Source of the DNA: Melampsora larici-populina 98AG31
Lineage: Eukaryota; Basidiomycota; Pucciniomycetes; Pucciniales; Melampsoraceae
DNA length: 64,000 bases
Direction: 5' to 3'
Assembly (NCBI RefSeq): GCF_000204055.1
Contig: NW_006768824.1
Coordinates: 250,366 to 314,365 of the forward strand
The notes under the pieces were generated by a model, which made no database searches, was not told the DNA's origin, and saw nothing but the letters and a program-made list of their open reading frames with translations. Within the stretch, counting starts at the first letter, position 1, and each line of letters starts with the position of its first letter. A program made the translations under genes and the position numbers. Positions 22,238-34,402 of this stretch are shown piece by piece.

Positions 22238-22626
22238 CATCTTTCACGCCGACATCGGTGCAAGCTAGAAGTCCAAAAATTCAAAAAGGTTGTGTGAGTG
22301 AACCGCTCCATAAGATTTATGGAAACGGCTTTTATTGGCACTGTTACAATCGTGATGTCCCGAAATGGCGTGATACAATCAGTTAGCGAGCTGATAACCC
22401 GCTGCACCCCAATACACTCAACAAGTACTTGAACAACATGATCTAGTGGATCTGCTATCCAATTGTAGCTACTTAGCGTATTTCCCAGTGAATGGAGCTT
22501 TACGGTTGATAAAGTCTTTCTTTTGAACACATAGTTTTATGCCATTCAGCCTGGAATGACTACATATTCAATATCCAATTCTGAACCATGATACATTCCC
22601 TGAACCCTGAAACTCAAGAGAAAAGA
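22238..22626. other. Intergenic region downstream of DUS4
   Basis: No gene is supported between the duplication and the DUS4 stop codon. Confidence 0.4.
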
Positions 22627-24415
22627 CTAAAGTACACCATTGATGATAGGAAAAGGTCCAGGTGTGATATCATACGTATCCTACAATCAAATTCAAAAAG
22701 ATCTTAATTGTTCTGAAGTGAACAGAAAAAAAAGAAGACCAAGAAAAACTTTTGAACATACCTCTAAGAACTCAAGTACACTTGCTGGACTAGAAAGTAA
22801 ATTAAAATATTTACGTTCTTCTTTACTTGTAAACCAATTACCTAGCATATCAGCTAAATGACGATGATACAATGGAAATATAAATCCAGTTTGAGCTGAA
22901 ATCGTAATAAATCTCTTTATAGATACACAATCCAACCGGAAAAAGAATATCAACGATTCAGTCAATCTTTCACGCACACAAGACTTTTCGATATTCTAAG
23001 GAGGTTTATCTCTTTTGTAAGAAAAACAGAAAATCAATCTCACTTGAACTCCAGAGAGTGGGATCCTTTCATACCCAGCAAATAATGCAGGGTTTTCTTG
23101 TAATCCTCTAGCACTCATCACTCCTTTGACTCCACATAATTCTCTTGTCTTTTGTGCATCAGCCAAAGTGAAAACATTCCCATTGGCTGCTGTGGGGACT
23201 CCTCCATCTGATCCGGTGGTAGCTTCTTCTGCAGCAAATTTAATTGAATCATATGAGACTGGCTCTGAGCTAGCTTGATGTCGAGTGCGACCTTTGTGTG
23301 CAAATCGAAAATCAAATTCGAGTTAGTAGATGAAGATTGGGCTTTCAAGAATCGTTTTGCTTGTTTGGAACTAACCATGAACAGTGATAAAGGAAACATT
23401 AGCAGCTAGTGCTGTTTTGATCAGACGAGAAGTATGCCTTCATGATAGACCATAATAAAGAGATAGATCGGTGACCGAATTGATTAAATATATCAAACAG
23501 ATCACTTACTGAAGATCATCATCCACTCGAATCTTGATCGACACTGGAAACGTTTCTCCACACTTTGTCTTGATTCCACGTACAAGATCACGTACAAGAT
23601 CAGGCTAATGGGAGCCAAACATAAAGAGATCAATCTTACTTCACGATTTTGGAAAGTTTTAATTAGATTTCATAGAAAAACAATCACCTTTCTAAGTAAT
23701 GCTGATCCTATACCTTCTTTATAAGCCCAAGACTGAGGACAACCACAATTAATATCAATTCCATCAACATACCTAAGAAGAAGAAAAATAAACTTTAAAG
23801 CATCAAATTTCATTCTATTCTCTTCAATTGGATTTTCTACAACTCACGGTTGAAGTAATTCAGCAGCATGAGCCATATAAAAACTTTCATTTCCACCTAA
23901 TTGAGCCACTAAACTACCTTTAACTAATCTAGTAGATTGATTACTTGAATCGATCATCGAAAACGTTCCTCTTTCAAATGGATTAGTACTGAAATCTGAA
24001 TCACGAGCTTTTTGTGAAAGACTAAATTCTTTGGCTCTGTAGAACAAATCAAAAAATCCTTCCATGAGTCAAATATATATATATTTCAAATTTGGAAAGT
24101 TAGGCAGAGCCTTGGTTTGGTTTGTATACTTACAAAATCATAGGTGTAAAAGTGATATGAGTCTCATATTCAGATACGAGTTGACGAAATGGTAATTTTG
24201 AATATCTAACCATAGGTGCTAAGAATTAAATCAGTTTGGATCTCATCTTACCTAAACTTCATTTACCCTTTGATTTTTAAAAAAAACTTACCGCAGATAT
24301 TGATTTCTTTAAATTCTCTTAACATTTCTCGAGGTGTTAAAATCTCAGGTTCTGTGGTTTCTTCTTGAAGATTTAATTTTGAAAAAGTGTTTCTTAGGGA
24401 ACTTGATGGGTTCAT
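22627..24415 (-). CDS. DUS4: tRNA-dihydrouridine(20a/20b) synthase, DUS4 type, 391 aa, nine exons
   Basis: Exons on the minus strand: 24292-24415, 24134-24218, 23848-24036, 23688-23772, 23510-23604, 23376-23437, 23044-23291, 22762-22995, 22627-22680. Every phase matches and the total is 391 codons plus TAG. It reduces uridine to dihydrouridine in the tRNA D-loop using FMN and NADPH. Visible signatures are APMVRYSKLPFR near residue 42, FTPMIL, the substrate and flavin loop GIDINCGCPQ with the catalytic Cys near residue 140, the phosphate-binding VHGRTRHQ, and GVMSARGLQENPALFAGY near the end of the TIM barrel. The helical C-terminal part (FPLYHRHLADML) matches DUS4 rather than DUS1/2/3. Length is normal for the family. 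The last splice adds 18 residues of typical tail. Exon 8 could start slightly differently. Confidence 0.93.
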
Positions 24416-25171
24416 GATTCGTTTGATTGATCAAATTATTGGTTGTATGCGGGTTTGAGAAAAGATATGTTGATATCAATATGTACAAGAAGGAGCAAGC
24501 AGCCGAGATCGGGCTGAGGCTGCGGCTGAGCTGCTAGGTGAGGAGATATGGACATAAACCTTAGATTAAGAGAGACCTAACTTGTAAATCACATTCACAA
24601 CATCAGAGTTCTGCAGAGACCCAGACATCAAGCCAAACTGGACTTCAACATATGATAATCCTTACTTTTCTCTTGAAACCACATTCTTTGTACTTCCTCC
24701 ATCAGTCTCATCTCAGAGGCGAAAGTCAAATGATAGTTCTTTCCCATCTTCATCTTTTCTTTGACTTCTTATTAAATTCAACCCATGCTATGGAAAATGC
24801 AAAGATCTATCAAATCAGTCAAACAAGACAGAACAAGACTCACAGCACATTATATAGTCACAGTATGCAGCTGATCAGTTGAAAGCTTTGGTTATTCAAA
24901 ATGTATGTCAAGTTCACACATAATAATCTCAGCTATGATATCACACTTAAAATCCCCACTCACACTGAGATAAAGATCACATAAACCCTTGCAAAAAAAA
25001 CCAAGAAAAAAACTTCCAACTAAACCCATCCAAATTCTTTTCACATTCAAAAAAAAACTATCCATGATCTATATTTTTTTGGGAAAGTCTAAATACATAC
25101 ACATACATACAAATCTTCATTCATGAAGAAAAACCACTTTAAACTCTTTTGTTGTTATGAAATCACATTAA
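24416..25171. other. Intergenic region between DUS4 and the CWF19L1/Drn1 gene
   Basis: Upstream flank of DUS4 and 3' flank of the next gene, AT-rich with A and T runs. No gene is supported. Confidence 0.5.
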
Positions 25172-27981
25172 TTAATCAAATTTAGGTTCAAAACTTTTAA
25201 ACACTTTTTTCAATTCATCACACTCTAATCGTTCATCTTCTTCATTCAAAACACAATTTTTCCAATCTGATCTATCCATCTGATCTAAAACTTTGGCCAA
25301 AACGATCCTAAGAAACGAAAAAGATAATGTTCAAAGATCATACATAAATTAAAGTAAAAAAAAAAACACACACACAAAAAACAGAAGGAAAAAGAAGAGA
25401 GAGAGACTTACCTTCCGAATTGCATATTCAACCTTTGATTAGGTTTAATAAAACTGATAATCTTTTTCCCAGTAGGTAATCCGACCCTAAAATAACTCAT
25501 TCCATCCATGGCTCCTTCTTCTTGTACTTCTTTTTGATCTTCAAACTCGATCCCAACTTTACTAGCTTCATCAATAAAACTTGATTCAATCTTCTCAACC
25601 AATTCATTCGGGATCGGACAAACTTGAAGATGACCATGACCTTGTCTTGCACCTGTACCGGTAAGTTTAACGACTTCAAAACTGACCATACTTGCATTAT
25701 ATTTAGAATATAATGCGCATAAGGAGTTTTGATAGGTTTGGATTTCTTGTTGGATTGGAATCGATAGTTCTTTTGGTAAACCTAATAGGCTTGGATAATG
25801 TGCAATCTAGTATATATACAAAACCTGATTTAGTTTTACCGGTTTATTTTTCTATGGAAGAAAGGGTTTTGAGGAACTTACAGGTATGACTAAAATAAAA
25901 AGTAACCAAGAACCCCCCCGAAAAAAATCAAATACATACTTATCGAATTAGAAACCGATTTGATGATATTGAAACAAAAAGATCACTTTTTCATTTGACT
26001 TACTTAAAACATGACCTCCACCTGGAACTGGACAACCTGATTTAGTATCAGGTAATTGTCCTTTAGGTAAAGAAACATATGTTTCTGAACCGATCGAAAC
26101 AATTAAATGTTTAGTGACTTGTGGATTAGATAAACAAAACCAACAAGTTGACTAGGTAAATCATCAAACCCAACCAAAACAAAAACAATAACAATAACAT
26201 GGGTGATCAGTCAACGGAAAATTCTTTTACATCATCAGTTTGATGGGTTTTCTTCTTCTTCTTTTTCCAAAAAGAAATGTACCAACTGGTCCGATTTCTT
26301 TGGGTTCATTAAACCTTTGATTTGATGATTGATGTACTCGAGTTTCTTTCATTGGACATTGTTGAATTCGATGACCCGGTACATTACATATCCTACAAAC
26401 ATAACCATCTTGTAGATCTAAATCAAAAGTAAAGAAACCAAACCCATTCAATTTCATTTTTTTTGGTTCGTTTTCTCGAATTGAAAGAATCTAAAATCGG
26501 AATTTCTTTGGATTTACTTTTAGATGGATCAAGTTTGGATGGACATTCTTGAATCCAATGTCCCGGTTTTTCACATATTTTACAAACATAATTTTGAGGT
26601 GGAAGACCTTATACCAAAAAAAATACAATAAAAAGCATATCAGAAGTTTTGTGGGTTAAAAGAGAAGTGATGAAGAGCCAAGAAAAATCATCTGACTTGT
26701 TTTGGCACGTTTTGTAAGATCGGTTTCTGAAAACCTAAAGTTGGGTCCAGAATCGAATTCATCATCTTCTATATGACGTTTTTGATGAAGAGGTTGACTT
26801 AATGGTGTATAAGGAGAAAGAGTCGAATCTGTTGGTTTGGTGATTACAGTTTCATGACTTGGAGTCAAATTAAATGCATAAAACCACTACCCAATCAAAT
26901 CAAATCAAATCGTGTCAATTGATCTTTAAAACTAAGAAAATTCATCATGACCTATCCTTTGTATAAATCACTTACTCTTTCTTTTTCTTTGTTTCCAAAT
27001 TCTCCTAAATTTACAAACCGGGTTACCTGAACCGAATCCGAACCCGAATCCGAATCCCAAACCCAAGGTTCTCTTTCCCAAAACTCACCAAGACTTCCAC
27101 CCGAGAAATGATACCTAGGTTTAGACTGTTTCAAAAGATCTGTAATAGGTGAACAACCCCAATTGGATGGATTAAGATCTTTTGGTAATCTTTTAGAATG
27201 TGATGTTAATGAATGAGGTAATGAATGAGTTAAGAGTAAATCGATGGGTTGGCTTTGGGATTTCAGTTTGGTTAGGAATGTGGATAGGTTGACGGATTTG
27301 ATGTGGTATGGTATGGTATCTGTCTGGAAACATTCATCATCAGATTAGCTTTTTTGTGGTTTCGTTGAAGAGTGTAGGATTTAACTTACTTCGCTCATTG
27401 ATGATTCGATAGGTTCATTTGGTGTATTAAAATATTTATGATCAAACACTCCACTAAAAGTAGCAATTCTTAAATCACCTAAAGTTTTTAATGTAGTAAT
27501 ACTAAATGGATCTAAACCATCAAATCGAAATCGAAATCCAATCAACTTCACACAAATTTTTCAAGAATCTAATTGATATTTTTTTTTTCACTTACCTAAA
27601 TATTCAAGATTCTTACAAATCTCACCATGTTGATTAGAATCAAGTATTGCTTGAATTTTCTTAGGTAAAACGTATTGACCGATCATAAAAAAAGTTCTAG
27701 TAGGAATCGATATTTTATTTTGAATTAAATCATCTATCTGATCATCTTCATCCTGTTTATGATTTTTAAATAAATCAGAAATACATATGATTAAATCAAA
27801 TGGTCCGTTCTTTTTGTTTATGTTGGTTAGTTTTGAAAAGAATGGTTTGATTGAATTGGGTGATGGTTTGACTATTAGACTGATCGAAAGTGAGGGTTTA
27901 AAAGTTGGATTAGATTTTTGGATTAGGAATGGTAAGATGGAGAGAGTGATTAGTTTGAATGTTTACTTACATTTTGACCAT
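25172..27981 (-). CDS. CWF19L1/Drn1-family protein (lariat debranching-associated, CwfJ C-terminal domains), 620 aa, 11 exons
   Basis: Exons: 27971-27981, 27596-27879, 27390-27511, 26976-27323, 26697-26886, 26518-26607, 26287-26417, 26004-26151, 25882-25889, 25412-25806, 25172-25307. Phases agree throughout (1863 nt including TAA). The N-terminal metallophosphatase-like part (MVKILIV...NGPFDLIICISDLF) has the family fold but not a full set of metal ligands. Next comes WFYAFNLTPS, then two CCHC knuckles (CKICEKPGHWIQEC and CRICNVPGHRIQQC, one per exon). The CwfJ_C_1 region follows (STCWFCLSNPQVTKHLIVSI, PGGGHVLIIPIAHYPSL) with a GHGHLQVCPIP box, then CwfJ_C_2 (DWKNCVLNEEDE). Relatives act with debranching enzyme Dbr1 in intron-lariat turnover. 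Exon 9 is only 8 nt and restores the HVLIIPIAHY motif. Divergent from the GlcNAc kinase gene 160 bp away. Confidence 0.92.
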
Positions 27982-28141
27982 TCTCTTGATAATAAGTTGA
28001 ATGTGGTGGTAGAATTTAAAGTGTACAAGTGTGGAAATGAAAAAGTGTTGAGCTTTAAAACAGTTTTGATATAGAACAGTTGTAAGTTCTGATACTGTAT
28101 TTTGATGAGTCCATACATACCAACACTTTCTACAAAATATC
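27982..28141. promoter_or_regulatory. Shared divergent promoter region of the CWF19L1/Drn1 and GlcNAc kinase genes
   Basis: The start codons of the two divergent genes are 160 bp apart, so both promoters must overlap here. The stretch is AT-rich. No specific factor site is claimed. Confidence 0.5.
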
Positions 28142-29438
28142 ATGACTGAATCCAATCCACTTTTCCTTTCAATAGATGGTAAGTAAGACTCTATTTCCTA
28201 AAACTAACCATTCGAATTACTACTACCAAATCTAATCGTCTTTTTCTTTCATTTCAAAAACCCAATAAAAAGGTGGTGGTACCAAAACAAAAGTCACCAT
28301 ATCAACTTACTCAAAATCAACATCAAATCAATTTAAACCACAAATCCTTTCAACTGCCATCCATCGTTCATCAAATTATTCAGATCTAGGAATCGATTCG
28401 GCCATCCAATCAATCCATCAAGCCACCCAAAAAGCTTTATCATCACTTCCAATCGCTTACTCAACTTATCTTAATAGATTCAAAACAAGTTGTCCGTTTA
28501 CCAAAATATGGGCTGGATTAAGTGGAGTGGATAGTCCATTAGATATCAAGATTATGTACAATGCTTTATCGAGTTTATTTTTGATTGATACATCTGATTC
28601 AAACGTTTTAGAAGTATCTAATGATTGTGATTTACTTACTGGACCTATTGAATTTCATTACTTAGAATCCATTCATCATTCAAATCCATCTAAAGTATGT
28701 CAAGGCGGAATCGTTTTGATTGCAGGTACAGGGAGTATTGTAACAGCTTATATACCCAAGATTTTAGAAGCTGAATCGGATCCTACGAAATCTGTTTTAC
28801 AAGTAGCAGGAAGGTTAGGAGGATATGGGTATTTAATTGGGGACGAAGGATCGGCTTATGATGTAGGAAAACGAACGATCAAATCGATCCTAGAAGACTT
28901 AGATAGTTTAAATTCAAAAGATAATCTTTCATTCAACTCAATGATTTCTAAATCGACTTTGATTCCAATGATCTTAAACCATTTTGGTGTAGAAAACTTA
29001 AACGATCTTTTAGGTTCGGTTTATAAACTTGATAAATCAAAGGGAGAAACAGAACATGATCGAAAGATAAGAATCTCAGAAGTTTCTAGAATCGTCATGC
29101 AAGCTGCTTACCCAAAGAATCTTGACCACCAAGAAAATCAAAAAGGCGATGAGTTTGCATTAAGGATCATGCAAGAAACTGGTCAAGAATTATCTAAACT
29201 TTTAAAGAAGATTTGTCAAATTCATCAACTTTTGCCTTCTCAATTAGTTTTATCATTAGGTGGAGGTATGTGGGGTTATGATGAATTTCAACAACTTTTG
29301 ATTCAACTTACTCATCAGGATTGGGATGCTCAATGGGGTTGGATTGAAAGAGTTAATGAACCTGATGAAGTGGCTGCTGTCACTCTTGTGAATAGGTATA
29401 TAAAAACTTTGGAATCGGATGCTTCAACACCAGCTTAG
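28142..29438 (+). CDS. N-acetylglucosamine kinase-like protein (BadF/BadG/BcrA/BcrD ATPase family), 400 aa, two exons
   Basis: Exon 1 28142-28178 and exon 2 28273-29438 join in phase 1 to recreate the first phosphate-binding loop SIDGGGTKTKV, so the short first exon is certain. The second loop is VLIAGTGSIV near residue 190. A GGYGYLIGDEGSAYDVG block follows, and near the C-terminus LVLSLGGGMWG provides the adenosine-contacting glycine turn. This ASKHA-fold kinase phosphorylates GlcNAc at C6 in animals and fungi, returning chitin-derived sugar to UDP-GlcNAc synthesis. Length is slightly above the usual 340-350. Cytosolic: no signal peptide. The neighbouring gene is unrelated in function. Confidence 0.85.
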
Positions 29439-30002
29439 TGAAGATTGTGTGGGTGTTTTGTCTTGAGGGTTTCTTGGGGAGGTTTCTTTGATTGGGTTTG
29501 GTTTGGTTTTTGAACTTGGACAATTTGTGGTGAATGTAGAGTTTAAAATGAATCTCAAAGGTCATAGAGTTTGTTATTAATGTAATGATTTGGAAATAGA
29601 TTGTTGGTTTCTCTTCTTTTCAAGATTCAAATTAATTTATCCTTATGGATAATTCCATTCTTCAAAGTTGGTACAAAGGAATTAACATAGTGGAATCTGT
29701 GAAAGGTGAAGACCATGTAGGTTTGGATAAAAGTCACAAAAACAACTCAAGAAGGAGGTGCAACAAAATGGCAATTTGTCTCCAACCCCAAGGAATGTTA
29801 CAAGACTCTGGAGCAAGACATATTCCCTTCCATTTGTTTTCTCCTTTTGTAAAAGTTGTTATCTCCATTGAATATTTTTGGCTAAAAAGTTACCTCAAAA
29901 CTTTTCTCTAAACATTAAATGGGGTTTCAAGTTAGCCTTTTTTGTGTATTTTTACGCTACAAGAACTTGCCTGTTGTTGTTGTAAAATATGCTTAAACTT
30001 TT
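29439..30002. other. 3' flank of the GlcNAc kinase gene
   Basis: Includes a T/G-rich stretch just after the stop codon, probably 3' UTR. No gene is supported. Confidence 0.4.
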
Positions 30003-30830
30003 TAAAGCAGGACACCTTTTTAGGTGTTCTGGAATAAAAATACAGTTGTTTGCAAAAAGCTTGTAATCAAGGTGTTCTGAAAATCTAGAGGTGGTCCGTG
30101 CGTGACCTGTGACAGGCCAAAAAATACATACAAAAATGTGATTGTATGGGGAAAAGCACATCCACTGGGGAAGTCTCGTGGTGCAGTCGCACTACATGCA
30201 AAGTGCTGACCCCGCATCCGCTGACCCCGGGATGCGGGGTCGCGGTGACGCCACACAAAACCCAAGGGGGGGGTCGATCTGGGGTCAGTGCAGCCCCGCA
30301 CCCGCGGCGTCACCACCTTGCATGCAGTGTCGGTTAGACGCGGTTTGGGAGTGCATGTCTGTACGGTGTGCTACCCAAACCACTGGTTTTTGAGTTCAAG
30401 CCTCACTGGATTTATTCAATGTCAACATTTTTTTTTAAATTTTCACATTTGCACGTTGTTATAAATGAAGCAATAAGTGTGCGTGATCTTTTGCCTGTGT
30501 TTGTGCCTGTGTTTGTTTGTTGCTGTTTTGGAAGAACTCTGGACTAAAAAAAAAGGATGAAATAAAAATATAGTTGCGACTCAAACACAGGGACAGCGGC
30601 TGCAGATGATCACATGCCAGCTGGCCTACCACTACGGCACTGAAGAATGAAGGTGAGCAATCAGTTAAAGTTCTTCATTCTTGTATATTGTTTGATTTTG
30701 TATGTGATTTGTTACCTGTCACAGGTGGCGCACTGACCACCTCTAGATTTTTGGAACACCTCAATTGCAAGCTTTTTGCAAACGACTGTACATTGGTTTT
30801 ACAGAGATTGTTTTTACAAACAACTTGTGC
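30003..30830. mobile_element. Fold-back element with about 93-bp inverted arms and Pol III-like boxes inside
   Basis: Positions 30042-30136 and 30697-30789 are inverted copies (shared blocks TTTGCAAAAAGCTTG, AAATCTAGAGGTGGTC and CCTGTGACAGG). The inside is compound. A perfect A-box match TGGTGCAGTCG (30179-30189) lies near the left arm and a B-box-like AGTTCAAGCCT near 30392. Between them is a GC-rich hairpin set (GACCCCGCATCC/GGATGCGGGGTC, GGTGACGCC/GGCGTCACC). A second tRNA-like head on the minus strand (GTAGTGGTAGGCC) is near 30640. It looks like SINE pieces inserted in or captured by a fold-back element. Confidence 0.55.
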
Positions 30831-31383
30831 AAAATTATAAAAATCACACAAAAAAATTGAACTTGAAAGCCCCTATTAGATCTAAACTTAAAAGAACTAT
30901 ACAGTTTTGCTTTATTAATCTCTCTAGTAATTCAAGTGTTATAACTTTCTATGTTTTCAATTTGTTTTGTTCATCTTGTTTTTGAACTGAATTTGTATCC
31001 GCTGGGTATTTATGCAAAATGTTAGTAATTCATCTACTCAAGAAATCAATATAGTGGGTAGTGTCTAAAAGTGTGAAATTGGGTATTTGGATCAAAAAGT
31101 TTATCAGTGCCACAAATTTGATCTACATTGGAATCCAAGCACAGGGTTGGATTCCTTGCATCAGCAGCTATCAGAAATTGTTATCTCCGAGTCGTTCCAA
31201 GGGCTTTAAATGTTTCATCTTCTTTACAACAAAGTATAGTTTTATCATAGAATGTAATTTTCAATACAGAGAATTGAACAATACAATTTATGGTGCTTTG
31301 CGACTTTTTCCATCAGTGAGGACATGAATTACAGCAATAAGTCAATATTTGAAAAATTTATAAGGAAAAACAAAAAAATGTCA
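30831..31383. other. Non-genic stretch
   Basis: AT-rich. Two weak open frames on the plus strand show no motif. Nothing supported. Confidence 0.4.
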
Positions 31384-32058
31384 TCAATTGAAGTCAGCAT
31401 TGGTCACAGAGCCATGAGCAGCGGTTCGGAAAGAGTCGTATGGTTGCATTGTGACCTGGTGTATCAGTGAGAGCAAAAATCAATAAGACAAAACAATATT
31501 TGATGAAAATGTAAGAAGAAAGGGCAAAAACTTACATTGAGGTCAGCATCAGTTCCATAGTTGCCAGAAATGGTTTGATAAGATGTATATGTCTTAGTGA
31601 CAGCGTTAGAACCACATTTGACTTTCATGGCCTGCCTAAAAGCTATTGAATGCATCAAACAATTGATAAATCAAGAAAAATTCATGAATGAGGTCAAGCA
31701 AAAGGTTGACTTACAAGAGATTGAACATTATCTTGTTGGTCTTGGGATGAAACCCTTGGATGGTTACGAGAGGACCGGTTTGCCTATTTGTTTCAACCAA
31801 ATCCTTTCTTCCTGGAGATTGGAACACTTGTACGGTGTTTGAGATAGCCTAAAACAAAATTGTTGTATGTATTGATCCTGTCAGTATTAGATATATAAGA
31901 CAACAAAGCAATCAAGATGAAAGACTTACATGTGTCACCAGAGGAAGTTGATTGGAAGCAATTGGCTTGACTTTGCAATAAAATTTGAAGGTTGGAAAGG
32001 AACTGATCCACTCAAATGATGTGATCTCAATCCTGCATGTATGGGGAAATTTGAACAT
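31384..32058 (-). CDS. Hypothetical protein, 144 aa, four exons
   Basis: Minus-strand exons 31930-32058, 31715-31848, 31536-31635, 31384-31455. All introns (66-81 bp) have GTAAGT-type donors and AG acceptors and join in phase to a TGA stop, which makes this a real or recently real gene although no family is recognised. The product is rich in Thr, Ser and Asn with few Cys (about three) and looks like a beta-rich globular domain (segments NTVQVFQSPGRKDL, VTIQGFHPKTN and KTYTSYQTISGNYG). The first exon contains a possible 3' splice site (CATGCAG) near its start, so there may be an upstream exon, for example a signal peptide, lost at the junction with the sequence starting near 32088. Confidence 0.6.
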
Positions 32059-32087
32059 ATGTAATTTTTTCCCCGGTCCAACATTTC

Positions 32088-33416
32088 ATGCTTTTAGAAA
32101 CTACCCACTATACCGTAAACCACGCTACAACAAGATTTGAAAGACTTGAGTCTATTCTCTTGAACTATGACAAAGCCAGTGGCAGTAATGTCATGTCCAT
32201 GCAAGTTCTACAGGCCCTTTTTTCCAAAGAGCTTCCTCCTCACAATAAGTCTTTACAAAACTTCATCTACAACTTCTCAGTGTTTGCTTGCGTTGCCATA
32301 GAATTGGATACTAGAGCAGACAGACCTATCCATAAGATGGTGGGGGAAAACTACATGTGGCCTTTGACAGCTAGAGCCCTCATGGAATCTAAACCAGTGT
32401 TTCTCATGTCACAATGTGTATTCCAACATCCTAGGGAAGAATATTTCCAATTCTCAGTCTCTGACACAATGCTTTCCAGAATTGCCAGAGATAGCGCAGC
32501 AGCTAGACATGCTGTGGCCCCAGGCCCTTCCTCCCTGCTTGGGAAAGGGAGAGATTGTTGTGTCAAAAGCCCTAGGAGGCACACTTGTCAATACAGCCCG
32601 GATCAAAGACGGACTTCAAGAAGCCCTCAGTGTCAAAGGTTTGGTTCTATTAGCCAATAAGGTTTTTCTTGCTACTCCCCAGAAAGACATAACAGACAGT
32701 CTAGAAGCCCAGTTAGATCTCATTGAATATCTCCATTGCAAGAAGCTAGCCCCAGACCTTTGAACAGCAATTGTGAATCCCCTCCCCTCTATAGAGAACC
32801 TTATCAGTTGTCTTTGAACAGAAGAACCAGGTTCAAGGAATCACCTGTCAGTAAGCCTAATCTGCTTCCTCAATCTTTAACAGGTTCAATGATCCGCCAA
32901 TTTACCACACCAATAAGGGTCACTCTGCAAATAAATTTTCTAAGAAACTTGTGTTCCAATATCGGGATGATGAATCACCTGACCTGGACAAAGACCTGAT
33001 CGCAAAGGAAATCAAACACATCAAATTCAAGTATAAAGACAACATCAAGCAATCTGTTGACTTATTCAAAGCCTGCAAGGCAAAGCCAGAAAAGTGACCT
33101 TCAGCCCAATCTCAAGATCTTCTTGAGTATAGGTTTGTGGACCTTGAGAAAGTCTACGCCAGAATCTACGGTGAACCAGGTTCCACTAAAACCATTAAAG
33201 TCAATGATACAAAAGACCTCCAGGTTGATGAAAAGATCAAAGGAGTCTCAATTGAAGACAACCCACATTGGCAAAACCTTATTCACATTATTCAAAGTGC
33301 TTATCAAGCGGCTTTTTCTCCAGCAAACCAAAAAAATCAAGCTCTATTTTGAGTACATTTCAGACCTGGCCAGCAACCAGTTGACCGGCATTTATTGGAA
33401 ACACTGCCAGAATTAA
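32088..33416 (+). pseudogene. Unid.entified rust-type coding remnant, several frames
   Basis: Protein-like text runs through 32088-32500 (Leu/Phe-rich, FERLESILLNYDKASGS), switches frame to 32470-32762 (KGEIVVSKALGGTL, LATPQKDITDSLEAQ), then to 32780-33000, and again near 33060-33350 (FVDLEKVYARIYGEPGS). The shifts and stops mean no intact product. No family is recognised. It may be an internal piece of a repeated element gene. Confidence 0.4.
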
Positions 33417-34402
33417 ATAGGTTCCCTGGTCGGAACATGACCTAGGCTGGGAATATCATTGAGAGAAGAATGGAGAATCAAATCATCTTGCACTGCACAT
33501 CTGAGCCATAAAGCATACACTACATATGTGCAAACATCTGAGTAAATCCTTAGCTATCAGCTACATACAGGTCCGCTCAGTTATCTGCTCATCTAGATAA
33601 GAAAATCATGTCTAATACATGCTGTAACTTTGTTCAGATTGAGACGCACATCTTAAAATATTGACTACATATATCACAACGGCTACTCAGGAAATATTCA
33701 TGGAACTGTGTAACAGTAGCAGAATGGGAATCTGATCACTAGGACCCGTATTCCCATCTGGGAACCTCTTTAATGCTGGCAGTGAAAGACATTTGAGACT
33801 TTGGTTTGGCCATGAACCTTCAATTCTCTTGTCAGACAAAGATTGCATTTTGTGACTGGAATCACTCTAAGCTGGAATTACTTGAGAGTATAATTTTATG
33901 TGGCAAGGAGAGCTGTCTTAGCAGAGGTTCAGAAATCACAAGAAATCCTCATCTTAAAAGCCTACTGTTGCATCAACCGCTAGGCCTTTGCCCCGGCGCC
34001 TCCCCAGCCCTATTGACTCACCCCCAGCCCGCCCCTGTGTTTCCCGGCAGGAGGGTGGGCATGTGGGGAGCACCCCCCCAAAAAAAGCAAAAAAGAAGAA
34101 GTAGAACAAAAGAAATCCAAAAATAAACACGCCAAGGGATTTGAAGCTTGCAACAGCTCACAACACAAGGAAGGTGCACTATGGATGTATTTGGATCACT
34201 TTTGAAGGAAATAGAGCAGGTCAAGCAGTGATTTCAAGCATAAGTATCATTTGGGTGTTTTTTGCGCCTGGATTGACTCTTGAGGGGCTCCAGAACAACT
34301 TTCTTAAAGGGTTAGTTTTAACTTTCAACTCCACTTGATCACCTTGCCATCCAAAAACAAACTTCCTTATCAAAGTTACTTATTGTTTTTTATTTATTTT
34401 GA
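33417..34402. other. Non-genic stretch with a short GC-rich island
   Basis: Only 33985-34085 stands out: GC-rich and followed by a run of A (CCCCCCCAAAAAAAGC), possibly the end of a SINE-like insert. No gene is supported. Confidence 0.35.

Noticed and set aside
26221..26286. Extension of CWF19L1/Drn1 exon 7 through the GKRRRRKP stretch
   Set aside because: The later donor breaks phase with the CWFC exon. The donor at 26286-26285 keeps phase and recreates GPSTCWFC.
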